Positions 36,357 through 48,653 are shown, counted from the first letter of the stretch. The stretch is DNA of 64,000 nt from Dillenia suffruticosa (GCA_033439265.1 JAVTVX010000031.1:977501-1041500), one strand, 5' to 3'. Numbers and translations are program-made. Notes: generated by a model not told the origin, from the sequence alone.

Positions 36357-37865
36357 TGTAGGTGTCAATCCAACCAAAAATAAATTTCTCCTGCTTCAAA
36401 CAATAAGAGTATAGTGTGACTAGAGTCATATCCATAAGGAATGATGGAGCTATTTCTTTTAAGAAAAATAAAAATAAAATATGGGGATTTGAAAAATTTT
36501 TTAAATAACAAAAATAAATAAATCAATTATCTAAAATAAAACAGTTAAATAACGAAAATCAAATAAATAAATATCAATGATAATAAAATCTAGCCAAAGG
36601 AACAATTTTCACATTGATTTACATGATTGATCATCGATACAAAAATTACTCGATATTATGTAAATAAATTAATTATAGTCATTAAATATCACAAAACGAT
36701 CAATCTCTCCTTACTTTTTTAGTAATTAAGATATCATCGTTAATTTTTCTAATCGAAAGATAACCCAATAGACTGTCGTTGAATTTAGTGTTTCGATAGC
36801 ATTAGGATCTAGAGAGATCCAACTCTAATTAACAAATCTCAATATGGATTTATTTAAATTAGATTATCTAATTTTTTAATATAAATTAAACCACTTGTGA
36901 GAATATAAAACTATGCCAATTACCATTTTATTAAAAACATATAAATTTTACTATTTTTAAATGGTTGTAAATTATTCTAAAATTATTAAATATATACCTT
37001 TATTTAATAAATTCAAAACAATCATAGATATTAGAGTATAGAGATTAAATAAATATTCACAAATATCAAACTAATAAAATCACTTAGATGTCACCAATTT
37101 TCATTCATCAAGTTTCAATAATCTTTTTACCAGAAAAAAAATAAAATGAATTCATGAAAAAAGAAAACTCACAAAATGATTTTATTGTTGCGAGAAAATA
37201 AAATGAAATTACAAAGAAGAAAGATGCTTTCCCGACTGCTCACTTTTCTTCCTAAAATATATCTCTCTCAAGTCAAGAAATAAGGAAATTGTGTGTCTCC
37301 AAAGTTGCTGGCTGCAGCCCAAAGCCCTCTCGGACTGCACACCACCTAAAACCAATGTATTATTCCTATTTATATAGGAGTAATAATTCTAAAATTCTTT
37401 CCTTATTCAAATTAGTTTTTAAGAAATGATAAAATTCCCTAAAAGATAATATTTTAGAAATAAAAGTTTCTAAAAGATAAAATAACTTGAAATTTACATT
37501 TTCAAAAATTCTTTTTCCTAAATATGAGGAGCGGAATAAAAATTTTCAATATATTCAATTTAATCTCAATTTACTCTTGAATGTGCAATTGGGAAAGGAA
37601 ATTTTACTACAGTAAATTTTAAAAATTTCTTGCTTTGCCTCATTTTAATCAATATTCCCAAGTACTAATAAAAGAGTATTATTGTCTAATTTTTCATTAT
37701 TTACATAATCGTTTCAATTTAACTTATTTTTCTTCACTTTTCTAAATAAACTTTCTCTATCAATTCTAACATATCAAATATCACAAAATATAAATATTAG
37801 TGTAATATTTATTCAAAAATAAAATAAAATTAATCACAAATATTACACACATTTAAGATCTATCA
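36357..37865 (-). repeat. LTR of the Athila element (5' LTR in element orientation)
   Basis: It begins TGTAGGTGTC and ends CTATCA on the plus strand. Direct-repeat partner of 28428-29932. It carries the same TATA sequence (about 37365-37378). Confidence 0.9.
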
Positions 37866-38245
37866 GAGAAGAAATGAGTTTTTTTTTTTTTGTCAACCTA
37901 GTCGACCTAACTTGACATGGCATGCCATTTCAGTATTTTTCTGTTTAGATGTATGCCAACTTAGCAATTTGTTGATGTGGTGTATGTGATTAACAAATTT
38001 GCTAATGTGGTGTTTGCCACATCAAGAAAACGTGTCAGGTTGATGCCAAATCAATGAGTATGTGCTATGTCATAAGCCATGTCAATCGTGTTCAACTTTT
38101 AATGCTCAGCATGTCATCATTAGTAATGAAGAGATGATTTCATTGCACTATTTGAAGTTTGAGTCATTTGGTGTTGTATTTTGAAGCTCAAAGAGTAAAA
38201 AGTGTGTTAATCCTATAGTTTAGGGAGTGAACAGATCATTTTCTC

Positions 38246-38253
38246 AATAACTT
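38246..38253. repeat. Target duplication, right, of the inverted-repeat DNA element
   Basis: AATAACTT, matching 28110-28117. Confidence 0.6.
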
Positions 38254-38304
38254 CAAGGCAAGAAAAGAATTTAATAGATTATTAAACGTGTTTAATAATT
38301 ATTG

Positions 38305-39735
38305 AAAGAGAAAATGCAAATAAACCCCCGCAATTTGCAAAATTCGTAAGGTGCCCCATGATTCAATTTTTAGGCATACTACCCATATCTTTAATAGTTT
38401 ATCCTTTTCATTTACAACGTTACAAAAATTAAAAGAAATAAAATTAAAGGACATGTGAAAAATCCACCACATTCAAATAATAAAAGAATGACCTCACCTT
38501 CTTCTTCTTTCATGTGCTTTCAATTTCTCTCTCCTCTCTTTTGAGGAAAATTCACATACATTTCACTACAAAACAACATGAATTCAATAGTTTCATGTTC
38601 TTATCTTCTTTTCACTTTCTAGGTTCTTAAATCTCTGATAGCTTTGTATTCCCTCTCATCCTTCATTTCCCTTTTTTTATCATTTGTTGGATGTCAATTG
38701 ATAGGAAAAAAGAATCCTTCCATAAACAAAAGGTATGTCAATTTCATTGCAAACAAATCAATAAAAGAAATTAGTACCATTTCAAAAAGATGAAGAAATA
38801 AAAGAAGAATTAAGTTTAGATTTTTTTAAGAGGTAGAATAAACCGAAAAACCTAAAGTAATCGAGTTAATCCATCTTCAATACCAAAATTCATGAAACCC
38901 AAAAAAGATGAAGAGATTTTGGATATTTTGAAAATTGAGTCTTCAAATGGTTTAGTGAGTACATGTTATCAACCAACACAGATAGAGGGGTGGAGGAAAA
39001 GGGAGATGCAAAACACGTGAAGAATGGAAGAGAAAATGAAAACATCGGATGAGTAGAGAAATACTTGGTTAAGAAATTTTGGGTTGGTTGAGGAGAATTT
39101 TAATAAATTTGGAGTTGGAGGAGTATTGCCTAATTTGGTTAGTTTTGTTGAACAATGTGGAGGGGTAAGGTGGAGGGGTAAAATGGTAGCCCAAATAGGC
39201 AGTGGCAATGATAGCGACTATATGGCAAAATACACTTCAAAATCTTTGCTTTCCGGTCTGGGCAGAGTACACTTTTTTTTTAAGTACCTCACAACGGCAT
39301 TCAAAATCATATTCTGATTAATTCAGTTCGAGTATCTGCAAGAGACGGTTCTTTTAGTAGAGGTTTTCTTTTTATTCTCAAATTTCAAATCCTAAAAATG
39401 ATCTAATTCTCCATCTCACAAGACTGACTATCATTGATCTCTTTACTACATTTCTGTTTAACTATTGGTTTGTTACCTAATTGTTAATTACCTACATTTT
39501 TTATTTCTCTATTTTCTCCGGAACCTCACCCTTTTTTTTTAATTTAACAAATGGATTTTGTGTGCTTTTTAATTTTAATTTTTTTTAAATTTAGTAAGTT
39601 AAACAATAAAGGGAAAATTGTTAAACATGAGTAACATGCCAAAAAGTGAATGATATGGGGCTTTTGGCTATAATACCATAAGAGCCAACACGTCAATCTT
39701 GCAAATAAGAGGGTTATTTGTAATTTTTCATTAAT
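38305..39735. mobile_element. Second inverted-repeat element (MULE-like), tentative
   Basis: The left end (about 38308-38405) resembles the reverse complement of the right end (about 39605-39730). Shared pieces in order include CAAATAA, ATTTGCAA, GCCCCAT, TTTTTxGGCAT and ACTCAT/ACCCAT. The identity is imperfect and no clear target duplication is visible. No transposase is found inside. Confidence 0.45.
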
Positions 39736-40585
39736 TAAATTAGTTGGCCCAGGCTTTCAATTTAACTTCCAGGGTTGCTAAATCCTAAAGTCAAGTCCAA
39801 AAATGATTAAGCCTCCAGAGCAATGGGATGATCGGTGTTTTTTTATTTTATATTAACTAGATTGGAAGTTTCTAAAATTAAGAACCCTGATTGCATTATG
39901 AGTTTCCAATTTTAGTAAATCCAAAAGGGATTAGGAATCCTATTGGAAATGGAATTCTCTTGGCACTACTCACTATCCTATAGGGTTTCAATATCAAGAA
40001 ATTTTTTAAGGAAACCCTAGTATAGCAAAACATGGGAATCCAAGTTAAGCAATTTTTATTTATGGAAACTTTGAAATGTCAAAAGGAAAAACTAGTAACC
40101 CTAAGGGATCTTGGTGCTTGAACAAGTTTGTATCAAAGGACTAGTGTCTCTATAATCTGAGAGCTATCGTTAGCAACAACAAATGCAAAAGATCTACACT
40201 ACAAGAGTAATGATTATAAACTTCTTCTCAAGTATACGTTGGTGTGAAGAATTATGTGTTGTAACAAATAAGAGCTAGTTTTTTACTTTCATGATTAGAC
40301 TTATATTATGATTGTACGTTTGATATACAATAAGTTACATTCTTACCATAATACAATATCCTATACTTCTAAGAGTAACAAAAATCCACATTACATAAAA
40401 ATCTTTCCAAATTCCTAAATGTGAAATATTTCCTTTCTCTACTTGCTATTTTATTTTCTTTTTACCAAAACAATTTTTTATTTTACATATTTGGATTCAA
40501 TCAAAATATAACACATCTCCACCTCTAAATCGAAAACATCTTTTATCCCAAAACTTAACCACTCAATCAATTTTCAAAACCTCGC
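39736..40585. other. Spacer without a recognised gene
   Basis: AT-rich. No coding exon, RNA gene or repeat boundary is supported. Confidence 0.4.
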
Positions 40586-43571
40586 ATGTTACAAACACTT
40601 TACTAAATTATAACCCCTCAAGATCCATGCACAACAACTATAAATTCCACCATAAAAATAACTCTTCATACCCTTAGCGATACCATGGAGCTCTAAATCC
40701 AATTTGGTAGGAAAATTTTTCCGAGCATAAATAATATACGCATTTACCGGAAATAAATCAAACATAAACAATAATATTTTATCTAATTCAACCAATTTTG
40801 TACATTCTAACAATCACTTGATACCAATCTACTATACAATTAGTCCCTTCAATTATCTTTATAAGCACTCTGACATATCCAATCTCTTCAATAACGCTCT
40901 TTGTAACACAAACTTAAAAAAAAAAAAAAAAAAAAAACAATCCACTTACTCTCTGTGTTCCTCTCTCACCCTTTTCTATCATCTCATGAACACAACCCCC
41001 ACCCAAACTCTCTCTCTCTCGACTCACTCCATCTCTAGCCCTCTCTCTTTGCTCTCTTCAAGATCACCAAAAATCAATTAAAACGCCACAAAACCCATAC
41101 TCTAGAGATCTCAAACCCTTACCCAATATCTAGAAAGTTATATCTAGTGAGAGATTTGAAATTTTCTAGTGAAAAGAAAACCTAGAGTTTGGTGGTAACT
41201 TGAATTAGAGACGAAATTGATGACAAAAATTGAGGTAATACTCTTTCCTTGTCTTAAATTTGAGAAACTCTTTTACAAAATTCAAGCCTTATGTTGAGAA
41301 TGAAATGGAATCTAGGGTTTGTAGAGGTTCAACTACAAAGGCTCAAATTTGTAATGAAAGTGAGATAATCTTCTTATCCTTATCTTGGGTTTACTTTCTT
41401 CTTTTATGAATTTGAAAATTATGTTGAAATTGGATGAAATGAATTTGGGTTTAGTTTCTTTATTCCTTGATTTGAAATTGAGGTTGGAGATTTAGGATTT
41501 TGTAGAGAGAGAATCATGTACCATTGTCATAAAACTCCTGATTTTCTTTTCCTACAAACTGGACAAGTTGAGTATGCTATGGTTTTGCACTTATAATTTC
41601 TTCTGCACAAATATAAATTGAACGGAGTTTTCTTTTTGTGAAACTATACTCTAAAATTTTCGATAAGAGTTTGATTTTTTGTCATTTTTCAAATAGACTA
41701 GTTCTGTAGAAGTGCTCTGCTCCCTTTCTATTTGTGGTCGTAGATTTACCTCAAAATTTAAAGGTTGGCTAAAATTAAGCTAAATTTTAAATATCAAAGT
41801 TGTAAATCTATATCTTATCTTTAATTTAATACTTGAATCACTTGAATCCGTTATATATAGTGAATATTACGGTGATTTTTTCAAGACTACTCATGTTGCG
41901 TTCTGAATTTCAGGTTGTAACTTCGTTGACTTGGGTATTTTCGTGTGATTGGAATTGAGTCTAACTATAAAACATAAAAGTTATAACCCTGTCTTAACTT
42001 TAAGTGGCAATTAGAATCACCTCAATCCAAGTTTTGTAAGTCAAGATATGATAGTTTCTTTTTTTTTAGAACATGGTTGTGTAAGAAATTTTGGGTTATG
42101 AGACAATTTGGGGAAATTTTGGTTAATCCTAATATTGACCTACATTTAAGTGATGAAATTATATTTATTGTCTTAGGTTAAGATAGTTGAAGGGTTAAGA
42201 GAGATTTACCTTGAATTGAATTGTAGCTTGAGAGTGATTACCCTCTTAAAAGGTGAATGAATGTATGGTTATAATTTTGAATGATAAAATATTTTTCTAG
42301 ATTTCACAAATATTTTTAAAAATTGGCTTCTGAATTGATTTATGATTGTAGAGTATCCAGAAAGAAAGTTTGAAAAGAAATATGTATCCAGGTATTGAAC
42401 TTAAAATAATGTGTCATGTTTATTGATTTATGTTGAATATATAGGCAATAAACTTATGATTTGAGAAATATTTTAACAATGTCGACACATTTGATACATG
42501 TGATATTTGGGAAATAGTAGTTGAATGTATGATCTAATGGCTATAGTTATTCTCCCATAGTATGGCCCGACGGGACAACATGGTTAGGGGCGTTTGCCTT
42601 GGAAGATAGTCACGCTCGAGAGGTATCTCCAAAACCGTAATTATTATTTTTCGGACTATCTTGATAGCATTCCAAGGGAGTTCGAGCCAACTCTAAAGTT
42701 GGAGGCATTTGTGAGTTAGAAAAACGTAAAAACCCTTGGCAGCCTGATCCTTGATCGTGGTAGACCATTATCGAGAATTATGATTTTGGTAATCCCATAA
42801 TTTTAGAAAAAATATGGATATGATTGGATGCATATAACTTGTTCATTATGATTTATTGAATTTTATTTGAAAACTTGATGTTTGGTGATAAACCTTGAAT
42901 TTTGTGGGCATGATAATATGACTTTGAGATAATTATTTGATAGATCCACAATTATCTCTCATTTACCTTCATAATTTTTATTCACTCCTGAGTATTGTTG
43001 TATACTTATCTCTCTTATTTTATTTTTTCACAGAGAAAGCTTAGATGAAGATACTGTCAGTGTTAGTATCTCAAGACAAAATCATCTTGAAAGACTCATT
43101 GAGGATACTAGTTTTGTCTAAATATTTTTTTAAAAATTTTAGATGGACCCCTTTGAGATATTTTGTATAAAATCTTTTGGAAACTTATCTAACTTTCATA
43201 TTTTAATCGTTTAGTTAGAATTGTATAATTTTTCTTGAAAATATTCACTTTTCTTTCTTGAAATTTACTTGAAAATTGTTTTTTGTGAAATTTAATATAG
43301 ATCTCTTGAGTAGGGATTTATTTTATATTCTATAGATTTGATTTGGATGACCTGGTTAGCCTTATGCATGCATGTTACCGACAGGGACGGACCGAGTTGA
43401 TCTTTTGATTGTGTGATGAATGAATGTTGGTTAATTTGGATTTGTTAAATTATTTTGAAAAATCAACAGATATCAACGAATACCTTACTACATTTTGGTA
43501 TACGGGTTAGGGTTACTCGTATTCCAAGATAATGTGGTGATTGTCGCGTACTCGATCCAAGATTCATGACG
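40586..43571 (+). repeat. 5' LTR of the Del/Tekay-type element, approximate ends
   Basis: The proposed start TGTTACAAAC and end ATTCATGACG fit the terminal inverted ends of Del LTRs (TGTYAC...GTGACA) after mutation. Pyrimidine-rich CTCTCTC sequence at about 40945-41060 resembles the transcribed start of such LTRs. An A-run is at about 40916-40937. The segment at 42740-42780 shares the TxGTGGTAGACCATT text with the solo LTR. Confidence 0.6.
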
Positions 43572-43582
43572 TAATAATTTTA

Positions 43583-43596
43583 TTGGTATAAGAATT
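43583..43596 (+). other. Primer binding site of the Del/Tekay-type element
   Basis: TGGTATAAGAATTTAG resembles the initiator tRNA-Met site TGGTATCAGAGCTTAG with three changes, and lies 12 bp after the proposed LTR end. Confidence 0.6.
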
Positions 43597-43797
43597 TAGT
43601 CTCTCGATTTGAGAATATTTTAAAATGTTTGAAAAGTTTCTCAAATATTTAAAAAATTTTCAATTGTTTTTAAACTATTTTGAAAAATTCGATATTTAAA
43701 GTGTTTCAAATGATTTTAAAAACCTTCTACGGGTTCTAGAAAGTTGAGTTTATTTTTATGGGGTTAGGTGTTCAAACCTTTACTTAGTCTTGTATGC

Positions 43798-44250
43798 AAA
43801 GATGTGCCCGGGCAGGTTTAGGCCCGAAAATCGGCCCAGTCGGCCCAGAAAAAGCCTGGCCCGTGAATTAGACCGGAGCTACAGTAACCCGGCCCAACCC
43901 GAACCGGGTATTGTAGCGGTCCGGTCCGGTTCGATAGATGTTGGAATCAGGAACCTGCCCGGACATGGAACCGGAACAAGCCCAGGCACGGAACCGGCCC
44001 GACCCGGCTGGTTCCAAAGACTCCTTGTCCCTCTTTTTTTTCCCAATTTTACACCTCTTTTTCAGGCCAAACCAGCCCGGCTCGGTGTGAACCGGCCCGC
44101 CGGTTCCGGTTCAGCGGGCCGGCCGAATCAACTAAAAAATTTTTTGAAACCGGCCCGGCCCGGACTGGCCTAGGAACCGCAGCCAACCCAGCCAGCGATT
44201 CCCATAACTGCCCTTGAATCGGCCTAGGCACGGCCTGGTTACAAGTATAC
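43798..44250. mobile_element. GC-rich non-autonomous DNA element, hAT-like
   Basis: The eight bases TTGTATGC occur at 43790-43797 and 44251-44258, an hAT-type target duplication, and enclose 453 bp. The insert is full of CCGGCCCG-type motifs in both orientations, especially near its ends, a pattern common in hAT subterminal regions. The ends are only weakly inverted (GTGCCCGGGCAGG against GTGCCTAGGCCGA, internal to the ends). No transposase is encoded. Removal restores a continuous Del leader. Confidence 0.65.
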
Positions 44251-44287
44251 TTGTATGCTAAGCATAGCTCTTTCTTTTTTGTAGAAC

Positions 44288-45645
44288 TATGCCTTTTCGA
44301 AAAAAGAATGAAGAATATGAATGAGATTTCTCCTGCTCTACCTCCTCAACTTGAGATCGTATCGTCTTAACATGCGCCTCCTTCAACATTAGCACACCCA
44401 ACTCCTCCAACCGGGATCCCTACTCCTCCCTTAATCACCCTCCAATAGGTAATAGAGTGGTAGAACGCCTACAGAGCTCAATTGCAAGCTCCACATCAAA
44501 CTTCAGTTCCCCCACCAGTTCCTCCTTCAACACTAGCCATTGTACCGAGTGCCCTAATGGCACCATCTTCTCCTCCAGTTGTTGCTACAACTAACCACTC
44601 TACCATAGAGTTGTCAAAGTTGATCAACGAGGAGAGATAGCTCAGATGTGAGATGTTCTTGGGCACATCTAATACGTCAGTGGCCAAGAATTGGATTGGC
44701 CGAATCCAAGAAATTGTCACCGAGATGAGGTTAGATAACGAGGTGAAGTTGTGGGTGACTGTTAAACTTTGGATAAGGGTACAAAGACTTGGTGGAAGAA
44801 TGTAAAAGGTAAGACTTCTACTCCTCCAATTTAGGGAGAATTTTTTAAGATTTCTGAAGAGAAATACTACACTCGGTTTTATAAGAACCAAAAGAGAGAT
44901 GAATTCTTCAAGGTAACACAAGGGAATAGGATGGTGATAGAATATGAGACAGAGTAAAGAGAACTAACAACATATGTTCCGGAGTTTGTGAACTCCGATG
45001 AATCATTGTGTGTAAAGTTTAAATCGAGGTTAAAATTAAATATATGGGAGAAGATGTTGATAACAAAGGGTCATACGTTTCAAGACATTCTAGAATTGAT
45101 CTTGAGGGTCGAGAAGATGGTAATTGAGAGGGGAATGGTTAGAGATGGCCATAGCAAGAAGAGAACACCGGGGTTCACATTGGGCCAAACCTCCAAGAAG
45201 AATAGGAACATAGGCTCCTACGATGGCATCTCTATTACTGAGTCCGTTGGCTCTTCAAAGGTTAGCAACCATCAAAATTTGGAGTTCCCACTTCGAGTGC
45301 CACATTCGGGAGCAAGTCAATGGAGTCAAGGAAAGAGTCTTGTAAGAATTGTAAGAAATTCCACCCTGAACCATGTGCCGAGCCCCCAAAGTGTTACCAA
45401 TGTGGAAAGATGCAGTATTGCCATAATGCTTGCCCTGAATTAAACCTAGTGGACATGGAGACCATTCGAGTCGAGACTATTCGAGTGGTCAATCAAACGC
45501 CCCTACACCATTGGTTAGTACTGCTCTACGAACAAGGACCGGAAGCAACACGGTAGCCGCTCCTTCTCTACATCCCCAATCAAGAACTCAAATGAGAATT
45601 TACATGATAACTAATGAGGAGACACAGAACAATCCGGATGTAGTT
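44288..45645 (+). pseudogene. gag of the Del/Tekay-type element
   Basis: It begins ATGCCTTTTCG. In shifting frames it reads AKNWIGRIQEI, then EKYYTRFYKNQKRDEFFKVTQGNRMV, then TYVPEFVNSDESLCVKF, GHTFQDILELILRVEK, and the zinc knuckle CKNCKKFHPEPC...CYQCGKMQYCHNACP. These match the retrotransposon gag domain (WIxxIExIF...KRDEFLxLxQG...FxxGL) and CCHC-like cluster of Del elements. At least four stops and frameshifts break it. Confidence 0.8.
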
Positions 45646-45965
45646 ACAGGTATATCCCCTTAAACTAGGATTTGGTGACTTAGAATATAATATAAGTATC
45701 ATATGATTTTTATGTTGAGACTTGTTGATGATTTGGTATGTTAGAAGTAAATTTATGGACCAATTTGAACTTAAATTCTATATGAAGGGGCACAGGGATG
45801 ATTATGTTGTTATATGATGGTAAAATTATAAATAGAAGTGTAAATCCCTATTGTAGGAAAAACATGTAATATGCCCATGATTGTATAGTAGGATAAGATA
45901 TTATGAGAAGTCATGTATGAAGTATATATTTTAGAGATTAACTAATAATTATTTGATAGTTTATA
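45646..45965. other. Insertion or intron-like segment between gag and protease
   Basis: Gag-side text NEETQNNPDVVTG is followed by about 315 bp of non-coding sequence before the protease text ILIDT. The segment starts GGTATATCC and ends CTATTAG, so it has GT...AG ends. It could be a later insertion or an intron; neither is shown. Confidence 0.35.
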
Positions 45966-46300
45966 CTATTAGATACAATGAAAATTTTTTGTGATGATGT
46001 CCATATACTTATTGATACGGTTCAAACAATTCATTTATGATCATGATGTTCGCTAGGCAATTTGATAGGCCTTTGATTTCGCTTGAGAAATAATTGTTGA
46101 TTATCACTCCTTTAGGGGAATAATTGTTTAAGGATACGATTTTATAAGAGTTGTGAAGCGAAGGTGGATGAAGTGGTTCTTGAGGCAGGTCTGATTTTGC
46201 TAGATATGGTGGACTTTGATATCATTCTGGGTATGGATCGGCTACACCGCCACCGGGCATCCATGGATTGCTTCACCAAGAAAGTGGAGTTCTAGAGATC
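45966..46300 (+). pseudogene. Protease of the Del/Tekay-type element
   Basis: Reads VHILIDT (active-site region, with DTG changed to DTV), then EAKVDEVVLEAGLILLDMVDFDIILGMDRLHRHRASMDC, which matches the LLDLxDFDVILGMDWLxxHxAxVDC block of Del proteases. Frameshifts lie between the parts. Confidence 0.8.
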
Positions 46301-46310
46301 GGAGTGTCCA

Positions 46311-47150
46311 ATGCTTGTGTTCACCGGCGAATGGAAGGTGTTACCAAGCAGTATAATCTCAGTAATGGAAGCTCATAGGTTGGTACATAAGGGCTGCCAA
46401 GCCTACTTAGCCCACATCATTGACACCACGGTGGGAAGTCCCAACATAGATTATGTCCCGATGACAAAGGAGTTTCCGAATGTCCTCTCGGAAGAGTTGT
46501 CCAGCTTGCCTTTGGTTCAGAAATTTGACTTTGCCATCAATTTGGTTCCCAACATTGCCCCGATCTCAATCTCTACATATAGAATGGTACCTGCAGAGTT
46601 GAAAGAGTTGAAAGTTCAGTTCTAAGAGTTATTTGACAAGAGATTCATCTAACAGAGTATCTCTCCCTGGAGTGATCCGGTTTTGTTTGTAAAGAAAAAG
46701 GGTGAGACCTTTTGATTGTGTATAGACTACCAACAATTCAATAAAGTCACAATCAAGAACAAGTACCCCCTCCAAGAATTGATGATATCTTCGATTAACT
46801 TCAAGGGGTTAGAGTGTTCTCAAAAATTGATTTAAGGTCGAGATACAATCAATTGAGAATCAAGAAAGATGATATCCACAAGACCGTATTTAGAACACAG
46901 TATGACCATTACGAGTTTATGGTAATATCCTTTGGATTAATAAATGCTCCCCAGCCTTTATGAACTTTATGAATAGAGTGTTCCACTTATGTTTGAACAA
47001 ATTTGTTATTGTGTTTATAAATGGTATCTTGGTATATTTCAAGAACGATGGAAGCACCCCAAGTATGTTACCAAACATACTAATCAATGTTATCAAGTAC
47101 ACAGTTTTTAAAGATATTAATTTTTCAAATAATACAATATTCTATTGGTA
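46311..47150 (+). pseudogene. Reverse transcriptase of the Del/Tekay-type element, partial
   Basis: Text in order: EFPNVLSEELSSLPLVQKFDFAINLV, then APISISTYRMVPAELKELK, then [48 protein letters not shown], and FVIVFINGILVYF. The last replaces the catalytic FIDDILVYS with a form lacking both aspartates, so RT is inactive. Coding breaks off near 47150, before RNase H. Confidence 0.85.
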
Positions 47151-48653
47151 GAAGCTGAGGTTTTATAGAGGTGTCTGAACAAAAATTAAACTATCTAAAC
47201 ACAAATATAGAAGCTGTTAGCATAGATGCTATCTTAACACGATGGTGGAGAGTTTCTTCTTCTTTTTGTTATCTTCCTTCAATCAAAAACTATTTTTATG
47301 CATTTGAATTGAACTAAAACATTACACAGGTTGGAGTATCATGTTGTTTCATGCTGTATTCTTTCTCGTGTTATTGTTTGTTGGGACTTTATTTCATGTT
47401 GAAATAAATGAGAGATGATAGTTTCGTGTCAATTGAAATTGGTTTGAGGTTGGAATTCTAATTATATTTGGTGTACATTGTTTTGTTGTTTGTGAAATCG
47501 CCATGTTTTTTGCATTCTTAAACTAGTTTGATGAGTTTCGAGAGGCTTCAATCTTGGGAAATATCTTAGATAAGCCTATCTTGTTGGCATATTAGTGGTT
47601 AATTACCTACTTATAGGTTCATTTTTGTTGATTAGATGCATCATTTCTATATCATGGTGCTTGTACTTTCTACGGTTTAGTTTCATTCTGCAAATATGTT
47701 TCCTCTGTGTCATTTAGTACATGTATCGCAGTGGAATGAATGTAAATACAAAATTGTTCCCTTAAAAATTTACCCCAATTTTCCACGAGCCGCAACCTTA
47801 ATGTGTAGGAGGGAATTAAAAGATTTCACATAACCTTTCAGTTTGCACCAACTCTTTGTGGGAATTTCGGAGGTATTTAGATTTTAATTAAAATTAAAAA
47901 TATACAAAATTATCTATCCTCTTCATCAAGCTTTTCTCATCCAAACAAGAAAAGGGTCACCCAAACAATATAAATCAGAAGAAGACGGGCTAAAACTAAT
48001 AGGTGTTCAAGTGTTGACCCCTTAAAATCACAGATAAGTTCCACCTAAACCATTTGAATCTCCTACAAATCATCTGAGAGTTCTTCTTTTGGTTACATAA
48101 GAACCATGAAAATACATGTGTTCACTAAAGTTCAAATACTGAGACCTCGACAAAGACAGATGAACAAGAGCCCTATACCACTGGAATGTAAACATTTTGC
48201 TCTGCTTAGCATTTTGGAAATTTCATTGGATTAGTGTGCATGGAAGTGAGGCGAGAGTAGAATGATCATTTCCAAATTAAATCTAATAACAAAGTAAGTG
48301 GCCTCAGCTCCAATTAAGAGAGTGCCTTATGATACAACATTTACCAAAATAACAGCAGAACATCTATAGTTTTTTTCCTACTTAATATTTGTATGACCCA
48401 CATAAAGTTATGTAACCTGTAATTGTGACCCTGACTGTAATATTCCCCAGAAAAAAAGAAAAAAATAATAATAATGACTTGACTTATGCAGTCAGATGCA
48501 TAGTTCACCTAAGACTCCAGTCTACCTGTATGGGAGAACACAAGGCTCCACCATGCTGTGGAGAATTTTGGTCTTCATATCCATATGTAGGTTCTTATGG
48601 ACAAAAATTGTGCAAGAGCTATTCCTTCTAAGAAAATATTTCATTTCTCGATG
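47151..48653. other. Spacer and 3' flank of the NAL1-like gene
   Basis: No further gene is recognised. The part near 48400-48653 should hold the 3' UTR of the minus-strand NAL1-like gene. No unambiguous polyadenylation signal can be chosen. Confidence 0.4.

Larger units (their letters stand above)
28428..37865 (-). mobile_element. Ty3/Gypsy LTR retrotransposon, Athila lineage, internally deleted
   Basis: Two LTRs of about 1.5 kb (28428-29932 and 36357-37865) enclose a minus-strand internal region with PBS, gag pieces, the last part of integrase and a long 3' region. The five bases GAGAA occur at 28423-28427 and 37866-37870, the likely target duplication, although the left side is a GA-rich repeat. 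Protease, RT, RNase H and most of integrase are deleted. The gag gene is split by a solo LTR (32990-35937). The gag motifs (CGICSSLDHPTDMCP, YDFYSNTYNQDW) and the LPNKLKSR integrase tail are typical of the Athila lineage. Confidence 0.88.
28118..38245. mobile_element. Terminal-inverted-repeat DNA element (MULE-like or MITE), split by an Athila element
   Basis: The outer ends are long imperfect inverted repeats of about 230 bp. 28118-28350 aligns with the reverse complement of 38010-38245, for example GAGAAAAT, then AAAATATAACACC against AAAATACAACACC, then AGTGCAACGAAATGATC against AGTGCAATGAAATCATC. AATAACTT flanks both ends. No transposase is seen, so it was non-autonomous, about 690 bp before the Athila element inserted at 28427/37866. 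Long inverted repeats suggest a Mutator-like type; an 8-bp duplication would also fit hAT, so the superfamily is uncertain. Confidence 0.7.
40586..47150 (+). mobile_element. Ty3/Gypsy retrotransposon, Del/Tekay type, truncated within RT
   Basis: Plus-strand order: long 5' LTR (about 40586-43571), a degenerate tRNA-Met PBS at 43583, a leader interrupted by an hAT-like element (43798-44250), gag from ATG 44288, zinc knuckle near 45340-45430, protease near 45990-46290 and RT from 46470 to about 47150. Then coding stops: RNase H, integrase, chromodomain and 3' LTR are absent from the window. Multiple stops and frameshifts are present. The left LTR boundary is approximate (TGTTACAAAC at 40586). 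Confidence 0.8.
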
